The notes below the pieces were generated by a model. That model saw only the letters and a list, made by a program, of their open reading frames with translations, was not told the origin of the DNA and did no database searches. The translations under genes and the position numbers were made by a program. From Protea cynaroides (taxonomy: Eukaryota; Streptophyta; Magnoliopsida; Proteales; Proteaceae), in the NCBI GenBank assembly GCA_028583415.1, contig CM053265.1, forward strand, positions 35,132,873 through 35,196,872: 64,000 bases of DNA, given 5' to 3'. Positions 33,608 to 45,670 of this stretch are shown here, piece after piece. Position 1 is the first letter of the stretch; every line of letters begins with the position of its first letter.

Positions 33608-34912
33608 ATAGCTCGTACCAAGGTACCTAGTGTTCGTGACCATCTTCACTTCTGTTCCACTGAAGCCGAGACATAGTATGTCCGCTACCCTCGTATGAAA
33701 GTAGAGGAAGGCTGCAAGGTATACTTGGCTATCTTGGCCTTGTTCAATGTGGAGGGGGCTTTTGGCGATATGGGATGGCTCCCTGTCATCACCTATGGCG
33801 CCTGTACCTATCCTGACTTCGTACGCCAGTTCTATTGTAATCTCCAAGTGGTGGGGGATTACAACGACGTTGAGAAGGGTAGTGAGCTCAAGATCACTAG
33901 CTATGTCAAGGAAATTGAGATTTCCTTTGACTATCAGTAGCTAGCGGATTTGCTGGGTATCTCATATGGCGACTCCTTCGTATTCTGTGCCCCTGGAGAG
34001 TCCCAGTTCTTCTCATTACAGATGAGGGCTGAGATAGATCGTCAATTCATCAGACCTGATCGCTGGGAGATGAAAGCGAGTTACCTACGTTCAGATCCAT
34101 GGGTGTACTACAAGATTATTCAGCACAACCTGATACCGCAGAGTGGACATTATGAGAGGATCTTCCAGTTGACCCAGTATCTGCTGTACTGCATATGCAC
34201 TAGGTAGCCCGTCTGCCTTCCTTACATCATCATGCGGATGATGATCAGTGCCACATTGCCCAGTCATACTGGCAACCTGCCTTATGGAGACATGATTACT
34301 ACGCTGCTTACCCACCTGGGTGTTGACTTAATGGATGAGAAGATTCAGGAGAAATCCTTCTCATCCTCTGGATTAAGAGACCATCTGTAAGATTGCATGC
34401 GGGATGCCTAGGTCAGCGATGAGGAGAGGAACGCGATGGTGCACCCTCGCACTCGAGTGGAGATGGCTGACGCTGAGGCAGTAGCAGCAGACGCTGGAGT
34501 AGGGGTTCATGGGGATGATGATGATCGTTTGTACATGGATGTAGATGCCATACCTCCTCCATCACCTACTCATACGATAGGAGCTGGTCCATCTTCTTCA
34601 GTTGGTCCTTCACATGCAACTGGTCCTTTGTATGCTCCTTCTGATGACATGATGGGGATATTGCATGAGATACGAGATGCTCAGCATATGTCTGACTTGA
34701 GGATGGGAGAGCTACTAGAGGCTCAACGCTTGTCCGATCAGCGGGTGGGAGAGCTTAGGGATGCTCAGTGCGTGACTGACCAGTGGGTGGCTGATCTCAC
34801 AGCTGGTCTCCAGACGACCCAGACTCAGATAGTTTGGTTGACTAGAGTCTACGCTGAGGACTATGATAGAGACCATGAGGCACCGCCTCCCCCATCACCT
34901 CCAGCTTTTTGA
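33608..34912 (+). pseudogene. Antisense gene of B (about 435 codons, broken)
   Basis: The start codon is ATA (33608) where E and F have ATG. Domain blocks: LALFNVEGAFGDMGWLPV, YPDFVRQFYCNLQVVGDYN, LLGISYGDSFVFCAPGE, WVYYKIIQHNLIPQSGHYER, LPYIIMRMMISATLPSHTGN. The acidic linker is DDDDRLYMDVDAIPPPSP; the tail RMGELLEAQRLSDQRVGEL is heptad-like; it ends REAPPPP-like (HEAPPPPSPPAF) with TGA at 34910-34912. Stops fall near 33938 and 34206 (both CAG-to-TAG relative to E) and near 34388-34412. The C-terminal 158 codons (34436-34912) remain open. Confidence 0.75.
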
Positions 34913-34941
34913 TGTATTTCTTTTATCTTTCTTTTGTACTT

Positions 34942-34975
34942 CAGAGTAACTGTCTGGATTGTGGACTGTACTTTG
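34942..34975. other. Conserved leader hairpin, B
   Basis: CAGAGTAACTGTCTGG ... GTGGACTGTACTTTG, 30 bases beyond the antisense gene stop. It matches 13481-13514 and 43241-43274 in reverse orientation. Confidence 0.55.
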
Positions 34976-34981
34976 CTTTAG

Positions 34982-34983
<2 letters not shown>

Positions 34984-35046
<63 letters not shown>
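34984..35046. repeat. (AT)n microsatellite
   Basis: About 31 AT units in the leader of B, at the same place as the one in element A. Confidence 0.95.
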
Positions 35047-35049
<3 letters not shown>

Positions 35050-35236
35050 GTGTGTTCTTCTTTTGGTTGTTTATAAATTTGTTTCTCATTTAAAAGATAC
35101 ATTATTCTCTTTTAGTTTTGTCTCAAACAGCACAGATGCTTATGGTGTGTTATTATTACATCTTTTTAATTTTTATCCTATCTCAGTTCACGAACTTTTG
35201 TCGAAATATACTGGTTTCACAGACAAGGCCTGAGAT

Positions 35237-35248
35237 GCTCTAATACCA
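35237..35248 (-). promoter_or_regulatory. Primer-binding site of B
   Basis: Minus strand TGGTATTAGAGC, three bases from the LTR end TGTGACA at 35252; one change from the family site. Confidence 0.8.
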
Positions 35249-35251
35249 ATT

Positions 35252-36213
35252 TGTCACACCCCAATTCTGTACTACTTAGAATGGTGTGATGAACCGCTAA
35301 TAAACCGATGGTTCAACCAGGATCTCTAATAGCCTGTGTTCATTAAAAATAAAATCATACACATCCACAATCATAATCAGAATAAATACACAATAGCGGA
35401 AGTATTATAGTAAATGAACTGAAAAATCTAACTGTGATAACCATAATAAAATATCAAGTTATTGTTGTATCAACTGAGATATAAATGAATAAAGTATCAA
35501 TTACATTCCCCTAATAATTCAAACAAAAATCTAATCGAATACGAATGAGTTGCAGTCGCATATGGGATCATGCGTATCCACTAAGTCTTCGGCTTCCATT
35601 ACAGCAACACGCCCGTATACAGGAGCACTCATATAATCTTCGACAGTGGTACTTGCATCATCAACTAAAAATATTCGACGTCGAGAGGGTGAGCACACAT
35701 CATGGCTCAGTGAGCAAACAAAACAATGCAACAAACATATGTATGCATTCAATTCATATCTTTGGTCTGGTAAATAAGTTTGCAATGCACTATAGAAAGG
35801 GTCAGTGGCCACCTCACCTCTATGCACAAGGTGTGGAAGCCCGCCCAAAGGTTAACATTTATTGTTGCCCCCATCCACCCTACCATCGAATAGAGATAGA
35901 GCTAAAGTGCTGAGGCCCGGCCTATGACACTTCCCCTGATACTCTACCCATACCAACACATAAGCCCCTACTAGCGAGGGCTTGCAAACTGGGCTCGCAA
36001 CTAACCAATCCTAATGCCTATCAGTGTATCCAAGGCCTTACCCCAGCATCCCTCAATACGTCCATAGAGATAGGGCTAAGGCCCCCTAGTAGAGTCAGAG
36101 ACTACAGGTCCGAGACCACCTCCCCTTATACACTACGATGTAATAGTTCTGCTAAGGTAATGACTATACGACGATGTCAGTAGACAGGACTTGAGTTAGA
36201 GATAGAGCTAGAG
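35252..36213 (-). repeat. 5' LTR of B, piece 1 (3' end of LTR)
   Basis: It matches 25572-26530. The 45-codon frame is intact at 35665-35531 (VDDASTTVEDYMSAP ... CDCNSFVFD). It is interrupted after TAGAG (36209-36213) by LTR C; the sequence resumes at 40270 with TAGAG. Confidence 0.85.
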
Positions 36214-39200
36214 TGCTGAGAAGGAGTACTCTTCTTAGGTAAGAATACTAATTCTATGTATTTTGTGAGACTTATAATAGTTAATGAGAAAAGTATGATG
36301 TAGGAGAAACCCCAAACCATCAATCCATGATTAAGTTTCAATGGAAACCATAGAGGAGATCAACTAAACCATATGATATGTAAAGAGTAGTTATAAACCT
36401 TAGGAAGTGTATGGAATGGACTATGGAAGGAAGCCATAGGATTCAAACAAGAGATAATGGACCAAAAGGTTATTTATCGACCAAACCCATGGGGGGTCGC
36501 ACCTAGGGTCGATGAACCCATCGACCCTGGCATCGACCCTACTATAGGGGGTCGCAGTATACTGCTACCCTAGCATCGACCCATCCTACTACCCCTAGTT
36601 AACAACAAGTTGGAAAAATTAGAATAAATCTAACTAAATTCTATAGACTTTGTTAGGTCTTCTAGCAGTATAATATCAATATAAATGTGATTCTTAAAGC
36701 TTGAAAGAGGATCTACTAGCAAGCTAAGGTGAGGAAACAAGACCTAAACTAATTGGTTAATAACAAACTGTTTTTATTTCTTGATCCAATGCTGTGCTTG
36801 ATTCTATTTAAACATTCTTGTAATGTGCATTCAACATGTCATCCAATATTTCTATTTAATGTTCATGCATATTTACTTTATTGTTTATAACATGATAATG
36901 ACCATGACGATAGGAATAGGCATTTGAATGTATGTATGTGGTTGGTATACTTGATGCGAGCGAGTATAAGGGGGAGTGTCATTGTCACACCCCAATTCTG
37001 CACACTTCAGAATGGTGTGATGAACCGCTAGCAAACCAACGGTTCAACCAGGATCTCGGACAAGCAAAATCCATTTTATCTAAACCTCATACATCCTCAT
37101 TCATAATCAGAGTAAATACACCATAGCGGAAGTCTTATAGTAAAATGAACTGAGAATCTACTGTGATATTAATATTTAAATAAAAAATTATTCTGTATCA
37201 ACTAAGACATAAATAAATATCAAATCCATGTCTTTACTAAATCCAAATGAAGAGACTAAAAATATAATCGAATACACATGAGTTGTACTCGCAAGAGGGG
37301 TCATGTGTATCCACTTCGTCTTCAACTTCCATCGTCGCTACGTGCCCATACACTGGAGCATTGACATAATCTTCAACTGTAGTACCTGCATCATCAACTA
37401 AAAATATTCGACATCGAGGAGAGCACACATCATGGCTCAGTGAGCAAACAAAACAATGCAACAATACATATGCATGCAGTCAATTCATATCTTTGGTCTG
37501 GTTTAAAGTTTGCAATGCGCAATAGAAAGGTTAGGTGGTCAAAGGTTAACGTTTATTGACCCCGCCTCTATACACAGGGTGTGGAAGTCCGCCCGAAGGT
37601 TAATGTTTATCGTCGTCCCCATCCACCCTAATCATGACATTATACAACAAAGGTTAACGTTTATTGCTATAAAATACCATACCAACACGTAAGCCCCTGA
37701 TAGCGAGGGCTTGCAAACTGGGCTCGCAACTAACCAATCCTAATGCCAAACAGTGTATCCAAGGCCTCACCCCAGCATCCCTCAGAACGTCCATAGAGAT
37801 ATAGCTAAGGCCCCCCGATAGAGTCAGAGACTACAAGGACCGAGACCACCTCCCCTGATACTCTACGATGTAATAGTTCTGCTAAAGTAATGGCGATACG
37901 ACGATGCTAATGCACAAGACTTGAGTTAGAGATAGAGCTAAAGTGCTGAGACCCGCCAAAGGTTAACGTTTATTGACGTTCCCATTACACCTCCCCTGAT
38001 ACTCGCTCGCATCAAGTACACCAACCACACACATACATTCACATGCCTATTCCTATCATCATCATCATCATCATCATGTTATAAACAATAAGATAAATAT
38101 GGATTAACAAATAATAAAAATATTGGATGACATGTTGTATGCACATTACAAACATATTCACATAGGATCAAGCATAGCATTGGACTCAAGAAAAGAGAAA
38201 ACAATTTGTTATTAACCAATTAGTTTAGAGTTCTGTTTCCTCACCTTAGCTTGCTAATAATCCTCTTTCAAGCTTTAAGATCACCTTTATACTTTTATTA
38301 TATTGCTAGAAGACCTAACAAAGTCGATAGAATTTAATTAGAATTAATTCTGAATTTAAAAACAATTCTGTTAACTGGGGGTCGGAGGTAGGGTCAGAGT
38401 AATGATCAACCCTGGGTGCGACCACCCCTATTCTGGACTTCCCGAACACTGGGGGTCGATGCTCAGGGTCTGGTAGGGTCGATTGGCCATCGACCCCCCA
38501 TGCGACCCCCTGTGGGTTTTGGTCGATTTTCTTCCTTCAATCCATTCTTCGTGTTTGGGGTCCTATGGCTTGCTCCTATAATCCATTCTACACATGTTCT
38601 ATGGTCTAGAACCATGATTCTACCACCTATATGGCTTTAATGATTTTCCCCCATGATTTTCCATGAAAAACTAACCATGGGTTGATGGTTTGGGTTTCTC
38701 CGAGATCATACTCTCTGCATTATCTATCCTAAGGTCTTTAACAATTCATGGAATTAGTATCCATAACTGAGAAGAATACTCCTTCTCTACGACTCTTATC
38801 CCTTGGCCTTCTTCTCTTCTTTCCTTCTCTTTTCCTTCTCTTCCTTCTCTTCTCTTTCTCTCAATTCAATTAGGGTTGTAAAAGGAGTAAAAGAGGCTTA
38901 GGGATGTCCTATTTATAGAGTAGAAACTCCTAAAATAAGTCTCATTGAGATTTGGAAGGAATCCCATCAAAATTAGGAAGCTTTCCTAATTTTCAGATTT
39001 ACCGAGTACCGGGGGTCAATAGGGGGGGTCAGAGATCCCGTCGACCCCTGGTTCCTAAAGTGTCTGACCCCCCATGGAAAATTGGGGGTCTGACTTCTGT
39101 CTTGGGGGGTCCGACCCTCCCTTGCTGAATATGCGACCCTCTACTTAATTTAAGTATTTTTGGGTCCAGTTTAATACCTGGGATCGTGATCTCCTTCACG

Positions 39201-40269
39201 CACTTGGTCCATTTGGCTCATCCATGATGGGTAAACCTGGTTCAAGGTGGTAAGACCGGGTTAGTTTGATATGGGTCTTGTAGTCATAGGCTGGGCCTCA
39301 GCACTCTAGCTCTATCTCTAACTCAAGTCTTGTGCATTAGCATCGCCGTATCGCCATTACTTTAGAAGAACTGTTACGTCGTAGAGTATCACAGGAGGTG
39401 GTCTCGCTCCTCGTAGTCTCTGACTCTACCAGGGGGCCTTAGCTCTATCTCTATGGACGTTCTGAGGGATGCTGGGGTGAGGCCTTGGATACACTGTTTG
39501 CCATTAGGATTGGTTAGTTGCGAGCCCAGTTTGCAAGCCCTCGCCAATAGGGGCTTACGTGTTGGTATGGCACTGTACAGCAATAAACGTTAACCTTTGT
39601 TGTACAATATTCATGGTAGGGTGGATGGGTACGACAATAAATGTTATCCTTTGGGTGGTCTTCCACACCCTGTGTATAGAGGAGGGGTCAATAAACGTTA
39701 ACCTTTGACCTCCAACCCTTTCTATTTCATATTGCAAACTTTAAACCTGACTACAGATATGAATTGAATGCATGCATATGTATTGTTGCATTATTTTGTT
39801 TGCTCACTGAGCCATGATGTGTGCTCACCCTCTCGACGTCGAATATTTTTAGTTGATGATGCAGGTACTACCGTCGAAGATTATGTCAACGCTCCACTGT
39901 AAGGGCACATGGCGGCAATGGAAGTTGAAGACGAAGTGGATACGCATGACTCCTCTTGCGAGTGTAACTCATGCGTATTCGATTAGATTTTATTTTAGTT
40001 ATTTGGATTTAGTAAAGACATGTAATTAGTATTTTATTTATGTCTCTATTGAAACAACATAATTGGATATTTTAATATGATTATCATATTTATATTTCTC
40101 AGTTCATTTTATTATAAGACTTCCACTATTGTGTATTTACTCTGATTATGAATGTGGATGTATGAGGTTTAGATAAAACGGATATAGCCTACTCGAGATC
40201 CTTGTGGAACCGTTGGTTTGTTGACGGTTCATCACACCATTCTGAATAGTGTGGAATTGGGGTGTGACA
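36214..40269 (+). repeat. LTR C: truncated plus-strand solo LTR, split by LTR D
   Basis: It starts TGCTGAGAAGGAGTAC, matching about position 470 of the F LTR, so its first part (promoter included) is gone; it ends GGGGTGTGACA at 40269. TAGAG flanks both sides (36209-36213, 40270-40274). A donor-like TTAG|GTAAGAA is at 36239. GGGTCG words lie at 36488-36602. It is interrupted at 36982-39282 by D. The 45-codon frame (39852-39986) has one internal stop. There is no internal region, so this is a solo LTR. Confidence 0.8.
36982..39282 (-). repeat. LTR D: complete solo LTR with GTCAT target duplication
   Basis: On the minus strand it runs TACAAGACCC (family TGTAAGACCC) to GGGTGTGACA, 2301 bases. 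GTCAT is duplicated at 36977-36981 and 39283-39287, inside LTR C. TATA is at 38917-38910. AACGTT motifs are near 37543, 37600, 37650 and 37960. The CTCAG|GTATGG donor is changed to CTCAG|TTATGG. The stop of the 45-codon frame is changed to TAT. A solo LTR forms by recombination between the two LTRs of an inserted element. Confidence 0.92.
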
Positions 40270-40719
40270 TAGAGTGCTGAGGCCCAGCCTATGACACCCC
40301 CCTGATACTCACTCCCATCAAGCTCACCAACCACACACATACATTCACATGCCCATTCCTATCATCATCATCATCATCATGTTATAAACGATAATTTAAA
40401 TATGCATGAACAGTAATAATAGAAACATTGGATGACATGTTGAACGCACATAACAAGCATACACGCATAGAATCAATCATGGCATTGGACTCAAGAAATT
40501 AAACAGTTTATTATTAACCAATTAGTTTAGGTCTTGTTCCCTCACCTTTGCTTGATTGTAGATCCTCCCTTAGGCTTTAAGAATCAACTTAATATCACTA
40601 TTATATCACTAGAAGACCTAATCAAGTCGATAGAATTTAATTAGAATTAATTTTGATTTTAAAAAGCTTGTAGTTAACTGGGGCTCGATGCCAGGGTCGG
40701 ATGTTCCATCGACCCTGGG
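40270..40719 (-). repeat. 5' LTR of B, piece 2
   Basis: It continues 35252-36213 after LTR C and matches about 26530-26985 of the 3' LTR. It ends with CTGGG (40715-40719), the target duplication of element E. Confidence 0.85.
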
Positions 40720-43022
40720 TGTAAGACCCGTATCAAACTAACCCGGTCTTACCACCTTGAACCAGGTTTACCCATCATGGATGAGTCAAATGGACCAAGT
40801 GCGTGTAGGAGATCATGATCCCAGGTATCAAATCGACCCAAAAACACTTAAATTAGGGGAGGGTCGCATACCCAGCAAGGGAGGGTCAGACCCCCAAGAC
40901 AGAAAGTCAGACCTCCTGTTTTATAGAGGGGGTCGGACACTTTAGGAACCAGGGGCTCGACGGTATCATCGACCCCCTCATCGACCCCCAATTGCCGCCA
41001 GAAACTGAAATTATGAAAGTTTCAAAATTTTGATTGGATTCCTTCCAAATCTCAATGGGACTTATTTTAGGAGTTTCTACTCTATAAATAGGACGTCCCT
41101 AAGCCTCTTTCACTCCTATTACAACCCTAATTGAATTGAGAGCAAGAGAAGAGAAGGAAGAGAAGAAGAAGAGAAGCAAGGAAGAGAAGAAAGCAAAAAG
41201 GAGAAGAGTTGCAAAGAAGGAGTATTCTTCTCAAGTATGGATACTAATTCCATGAGTCTCTACAGACCTTAGGTTAGAGATTGAAGAGAGTGTGCTCTCG
41301 AAAAAACCCAAACCATCAACCCATGGTTAGGTTTTCATAGAAAACCATGGGGGAATACATGAAAGCTATATAGGTGGGTGATTTGTGGTTTTAAACCATG
41401 GAATGTATGTTGAATGGACTGTAGGAGCAAGCCATAGGACCCCAAGCACGAAGAATGGACTGAAAGGAAGAAAATTGACCAAAACCCACAGGGGGTCGCA
41501 CTGGGGGTCGATGGCCAATCGACCCTACCTGACCCTGAGTATCGACCCCCAGTGTTCGGCAAGTCGAGAATAGGGGTGGTCGCACTAGGGGTCAATCATG
41601 ACTCCGACCCTACCTCCGACCCCCAGTTAAAAACATGGTTTTTAAATTCAGAATTAATTCTAATTAAATTCTATCGACTTTGTTAGGTCTTCTAGCAATA
41701 TAATAACATTATAAAGGTGATTCTAAAGCTTGGAAGAGTAGCTATTAACAAGCAAAGGTGAGGAAACATGACTCTAAACTAATTGGTTAATAACAAACTC
41801 TTTTTCCTTTTCTTGAGTCCAATGCTATGCCTGATTCTATGCGAATATGTTTGTAATGTGCATGCAACATGTCATCCAATATTTTTATTATTTGCTCATG
41901 CATATTTACTTTATTGTTTATAACATGATGATATGATGATGATAGGAATAGGCATGTGAATGTATGTGTGTGGTTGGTGTACTTGATACAAGCAAGTATC
42001 AGGGGAGGTGTGATGGGGACGTCAATAAACGTTAACCTTTGGCGGGTCTCAGCACTTTAGCTCTATCTCTAACTCAAGTCTTTTGCTTTAGTATCGTCGT
42101 ATCGCCATTACTTTAGCAGAACTATTATGTTGTAGAGCATCAGGGGAGGTGGTCTCGGTCCTTGTAGTTTCTGACTCTACTGGGGGGGCCTTATCTCTAT
42201 CTCTATGGACATTCTGAGGGATGCTGGGATGAGGACTTAAATACATTTTTTGTCATTAGGATTTGTTAGTTGCGAGCCTAGTCTGCAGCCCTCGCCAACA
42301 GGGGCTTACGTGTTGGTATGGCACTGTACATCAATAAACGTTAACCTTTGTTGTACAATGTTCATGAATTGGGTGCTTGTGAGTAGACAATAAACGTTAC
42401 CTTCGGGCGGCGTCACACACTTGTGTATAGAGGTGGGGGTCAATAAACGTCAACCTTTGACTACCTAAACCTTTCTATTGCATATTGCAAACTATAAACC
42501 AGACCAAAGATATGAATTTATTGCATGCATATGTACTGTTACATTGTTTTGTTTGCTCACTGAGTCGTGATGTGTGCTCACCCCTCGACGTCGAATATTT
42601 TTTTAGTTGATGATGCAGTTACGACTGTTGAAGATTATGTAAATGCTCCAGTGTACGAGAATGTAGCGGCGATGGAAGTTGAAGATGAAGTGGATACACA
42701 TGACTCCTCTTGCGAGTGCAACTCATGTGTATTCGATTAGCTTTTTAGTTTTCTTTATTTGGATTTATTAAAGACATGTATTTGATACTTATTTATGTCT
42801 TAGTTGATACAGAATAATTTTTTATTTTAATATTAATATCACAATAGATTCTCAGTTCATTTTACTATAAGACTTCCGTTATTGTATATTTACTTTGATT
42901 ATGAATGTGGATGTGTGGGGTTTAGATAAAATGGATATAGCCTACTCGAGATCCTGGTTGAACCGTTGGTTTGTCAGCGGTTCATCACACCATTCTGAAT
43001 AGTGCAAAATTAGGGTGTGACA
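40720..43022 (+). repeat. 5' LTR of element E
   Basis: TGTAAGACCC ... GGGTGTGACA. TATAAATA is at 41083-41090; donor-like CAA|GTATGG at 41235. GGGTCG/CGACCCCC clusters are at 40857-40992 and 41490-41625. AACGTTAACC motifs are near 42025, 42333, 42390 and 42440. The 45-codon frame is at 42606-42740. Confidence 0.95.
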
Positions 43023-43025
43023 ACT

Positions 43026-43037
43026 TGGTATCAGAGC
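43026..43037 (+). promoter_or_regulatory. Primer-binding site of E
   Basis: TGGTATCAGAGC, three bases after the LTR. Confidence 0.95.
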
Positions 43038-43240
43038 CTCTCAGGCCTTGTCCGCTGAACTAGCACACATTCATAACAAATTATGAACTGAGATAGGATA
43101 AAAGTAAAAATAGTAACACTAACACATTATAAGCATAAGTGATGTTTGAGACCAATGTTAAAAGAGAATAACGCATCTATTAAAGGAAGAAAAAATTTAA
43201 ATACAATGTGAAAGAAACAAACGTATATACATAGCTTAAG

Positions 43241-43274
43241 CAGAGTACAGTCCACAACCTGGACAGTTACTCTA
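43241..43274. other. Conserved leader hairpin, E
   Basis: CAGAGTACAGTCC ... GGACAGTTACTCT around ACAACCT; 205 bases after the primer site and 27 bases beyond the antisense gene stop. Confidence 0.6.
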
Positions 43275-43301
43275 TCGTACAAGAAAAAGAAAAAGGTACA
43301 A

Positions 43302-44714
43302 TCATGAAGCTGGAGGTGAAGGGGGAGGCGGTGCCTCACGATCTCTGTCATAATCCTCAGCGTAGACTCTAGTCAACTAGGCTATCTGAGTCTGGGTTGT
43401 CTATAGACTAGCTGTAAGATCTACGCTGAGCCTCCATGAGCTCTCCCATCCTCATGGCTGATGTCCGCTGGGAGTCTAGTAGCTCATCCACTCCCACCCG
43501 TTGAGCGTCTAGTAACTCTCCCATCCGCATGTCTGATGTACGTTGGGCGTCTATGAGCTCATCCACTCTCACACGCTGAGCGTCTAGTAACTCCTCCATC
43601 CTCAGATCAGATCTGTGCTGAGCCTCTCTGATCTCTTGCAACATCTCCATCATATCAGAAGGGGGGTGTGAAGGACCAGCCGCATGAGAAGGACCAGCCT
43701 CATGAGACAGACCAGCCGCATATGAAGTACCAGCTCTAGCCGCATGCGTAGGTGAAGGCGATGGTATCGAGTCTACATCCATGTACATGCGGTCATCATC
43801 ATCAACAGGCTCTGCATGAACTCCAGCAGCGGTGGCAGCTGCCTCAACGTCAGCTATCTCTACGCGAGTGTGAGGGCGCACCATCGCGTTCCTCTCCTCA
43901 TCACTGACCTGAGCATCCTGCATGCCCATCTTGCAAATAGCCTCCCAATCTAGAGGCAATGAGAAGGACTTCTCCTGAATCTTCCCATCCAATAAATCAA
44001 CCCCAAGGCGGGTAAGCAGAACAGTGATCATACGCCCGTATGGAAGGTTGCCAGTATGACTGGGCAACATAGCAGTAATCATAGTGTGCATGATGATATA
44101 CGGTAGGCAGATGGGCTGTCTAGTGCAAATAATGTACAACAGGTACTGGGTCAGCTGGGAAACCCTCTCGTAATGGCCACTCTGTAGAATCAGATTATGC
44201 TGGATAATCATGCAAAATACCTGTGGAGCTGGACGCATATAGCATGCCCTCATCTGCCAGCGATCAGGTCGTAGGAGCTGATTATCAATCTCAGCCCTCA
44301 TCTCTGTGGAGACGAACTGGTGCTCTCCATGAGCACAGTAAACCATGGGGCCATCATAGGAAATGCCCAGTAGGTCGGCCAGCTGTCGATAATCGAATGA
44401 AATGTTCATCCCTTTGACCTAACTTGTGATGCGCAGCTCATGACCCCTCTTGAATCATTGTAATCCCCCACCACCTGGAGGTTACAATAGAACTGGCGTA
44501 CCAAGTCCGGACAGGTGCACGCATCGTAAGTGATGACAGGGAGCCACCCCATGTCACCAAAGGCCCTCTCCACGTTGAACAAGGCTAACTCAGCCAAGTT
44601 CACCTTACGACCACCCTCTACTGTCTTACGAGTGAAGTGGGCATACTGTGCCTCGGCTTCGTTGGAACAGAAGCGAAGAGGATCACGAACACTAGGTACT
44701 TTGGTACGAGCCAT
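43302..44714 (-). pseudogene. Antisense gene of E (about 470 codons, best preserved)
   Basis: It starts MARTKVPSVRDPLRF at 44714, right after TTTTTTATTTGCAGACATC; an in-frame upstream ATG exists at 44780 but lies before that acceptor-like site. A one-base loss near 44455 shifts the frame; the main body 44409-43408 is then open for 333 codons: LLGISYDGPMVYCAHGE, VFCMIIQHNLILQSGHYER, RQPICLPYIIMHTMITA, acidic DDDDRMYMDVDSIPSPSP, then heptad-like repeats ELLDAQRVRVDELIDAQR and ELLDAQRVGVDELLDSQR. The last 35 codons are shifted and hold two TAGs; the family stop is at 43302. The tail has about two more repeat units than F. The domain resembles PF20167 from memory; function unknown. Confidence 0.78.
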
Positions 44715-45670
44715 GATGTCTGCAAATAAAAAACAAATGAGATAATGTGTTAATAGGATAAAAATCCAAAATTTTGACATTATAACGACGTAAGTTGTCC
44801 AAAAGCCTCACTTGTCACCTATACACGTGGGCAGGAGGACTTACATAGGTTCCAACATATCCTACAACACTCACACAGTAGGAAATTCTAACTATTGAAG
44901 TCCAATTTAAAGAAATTGTGAGAAATCAAAAATTTCGACAAATTAGGGTAAAAAGAGCAAAAATCCAAGTTTCTCGATAACCAACCGATGAAACTCAAAA
45001 AATTTTTAGGGCTTTCGTTCCTCGAGACACCAGTAACAAAAGCCCCCAATAAAAATCAAATTTTTATGGTTGGAAAAAGTTTAATTTGAAAAATACAAGT
45101 TAAATGGATAAAAACCTACAAATGGAAACCTAAAAATAGGTAAAAATTGAGAAAAGCATATCTGTAGGGATGATGTGGACGTCGAAACACGGATCCAAAC
45201 TGACCAATATAGCGGAGTGGAACTGTAGCAACTCAGAGGTGGGAGACGAGTCGAAACGGGGAAGAAATGATGGGAAATGAACCCAGAATCGGATCTTAAA
45301 GGTCTGATTTTTGGTCTGGGGGTCGGACAATTCGACCAGGATCATCGACCCCCATATCGACCCCCGGATCGACCCCCAGCTCTTGGAAACTTGACAGTGA
45401 ACCAGGGGTCGCACAAGGGGGTCGGATACCCATCGACCCCCACATCGACCCCCAGCTCTCGGGAAGAACAGGTTACTCCCAGGGTCGGATACTGAGGGTC
45501 GGACATACCATCGACCCCTACCATCGACCTTGCATCGAAAAGATAGTATTTTTCATAAAATGAGCTGAAAATTTTGAAATTTTACATCGGTTAGCATGCC
45601 TACATGAAGTATAAATGATTGTCTTACCTATTTTGATGATTTTCAGGCACCACCAATCTCAGAAGAAAAT
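44715..45670. other. Divergent leader between antisense gene and gag (E)
   Basis: No gene. GGGTCG/TCGACCCCC words are at 45316-45532. The acceptor-like TTTTGATGATTTTCAG ends at 45646, 24 bases before the gag ATG. The 100 bases nearest the antisense gene (44760-44880) are the most conserved between copies. Confidence 0.55.
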
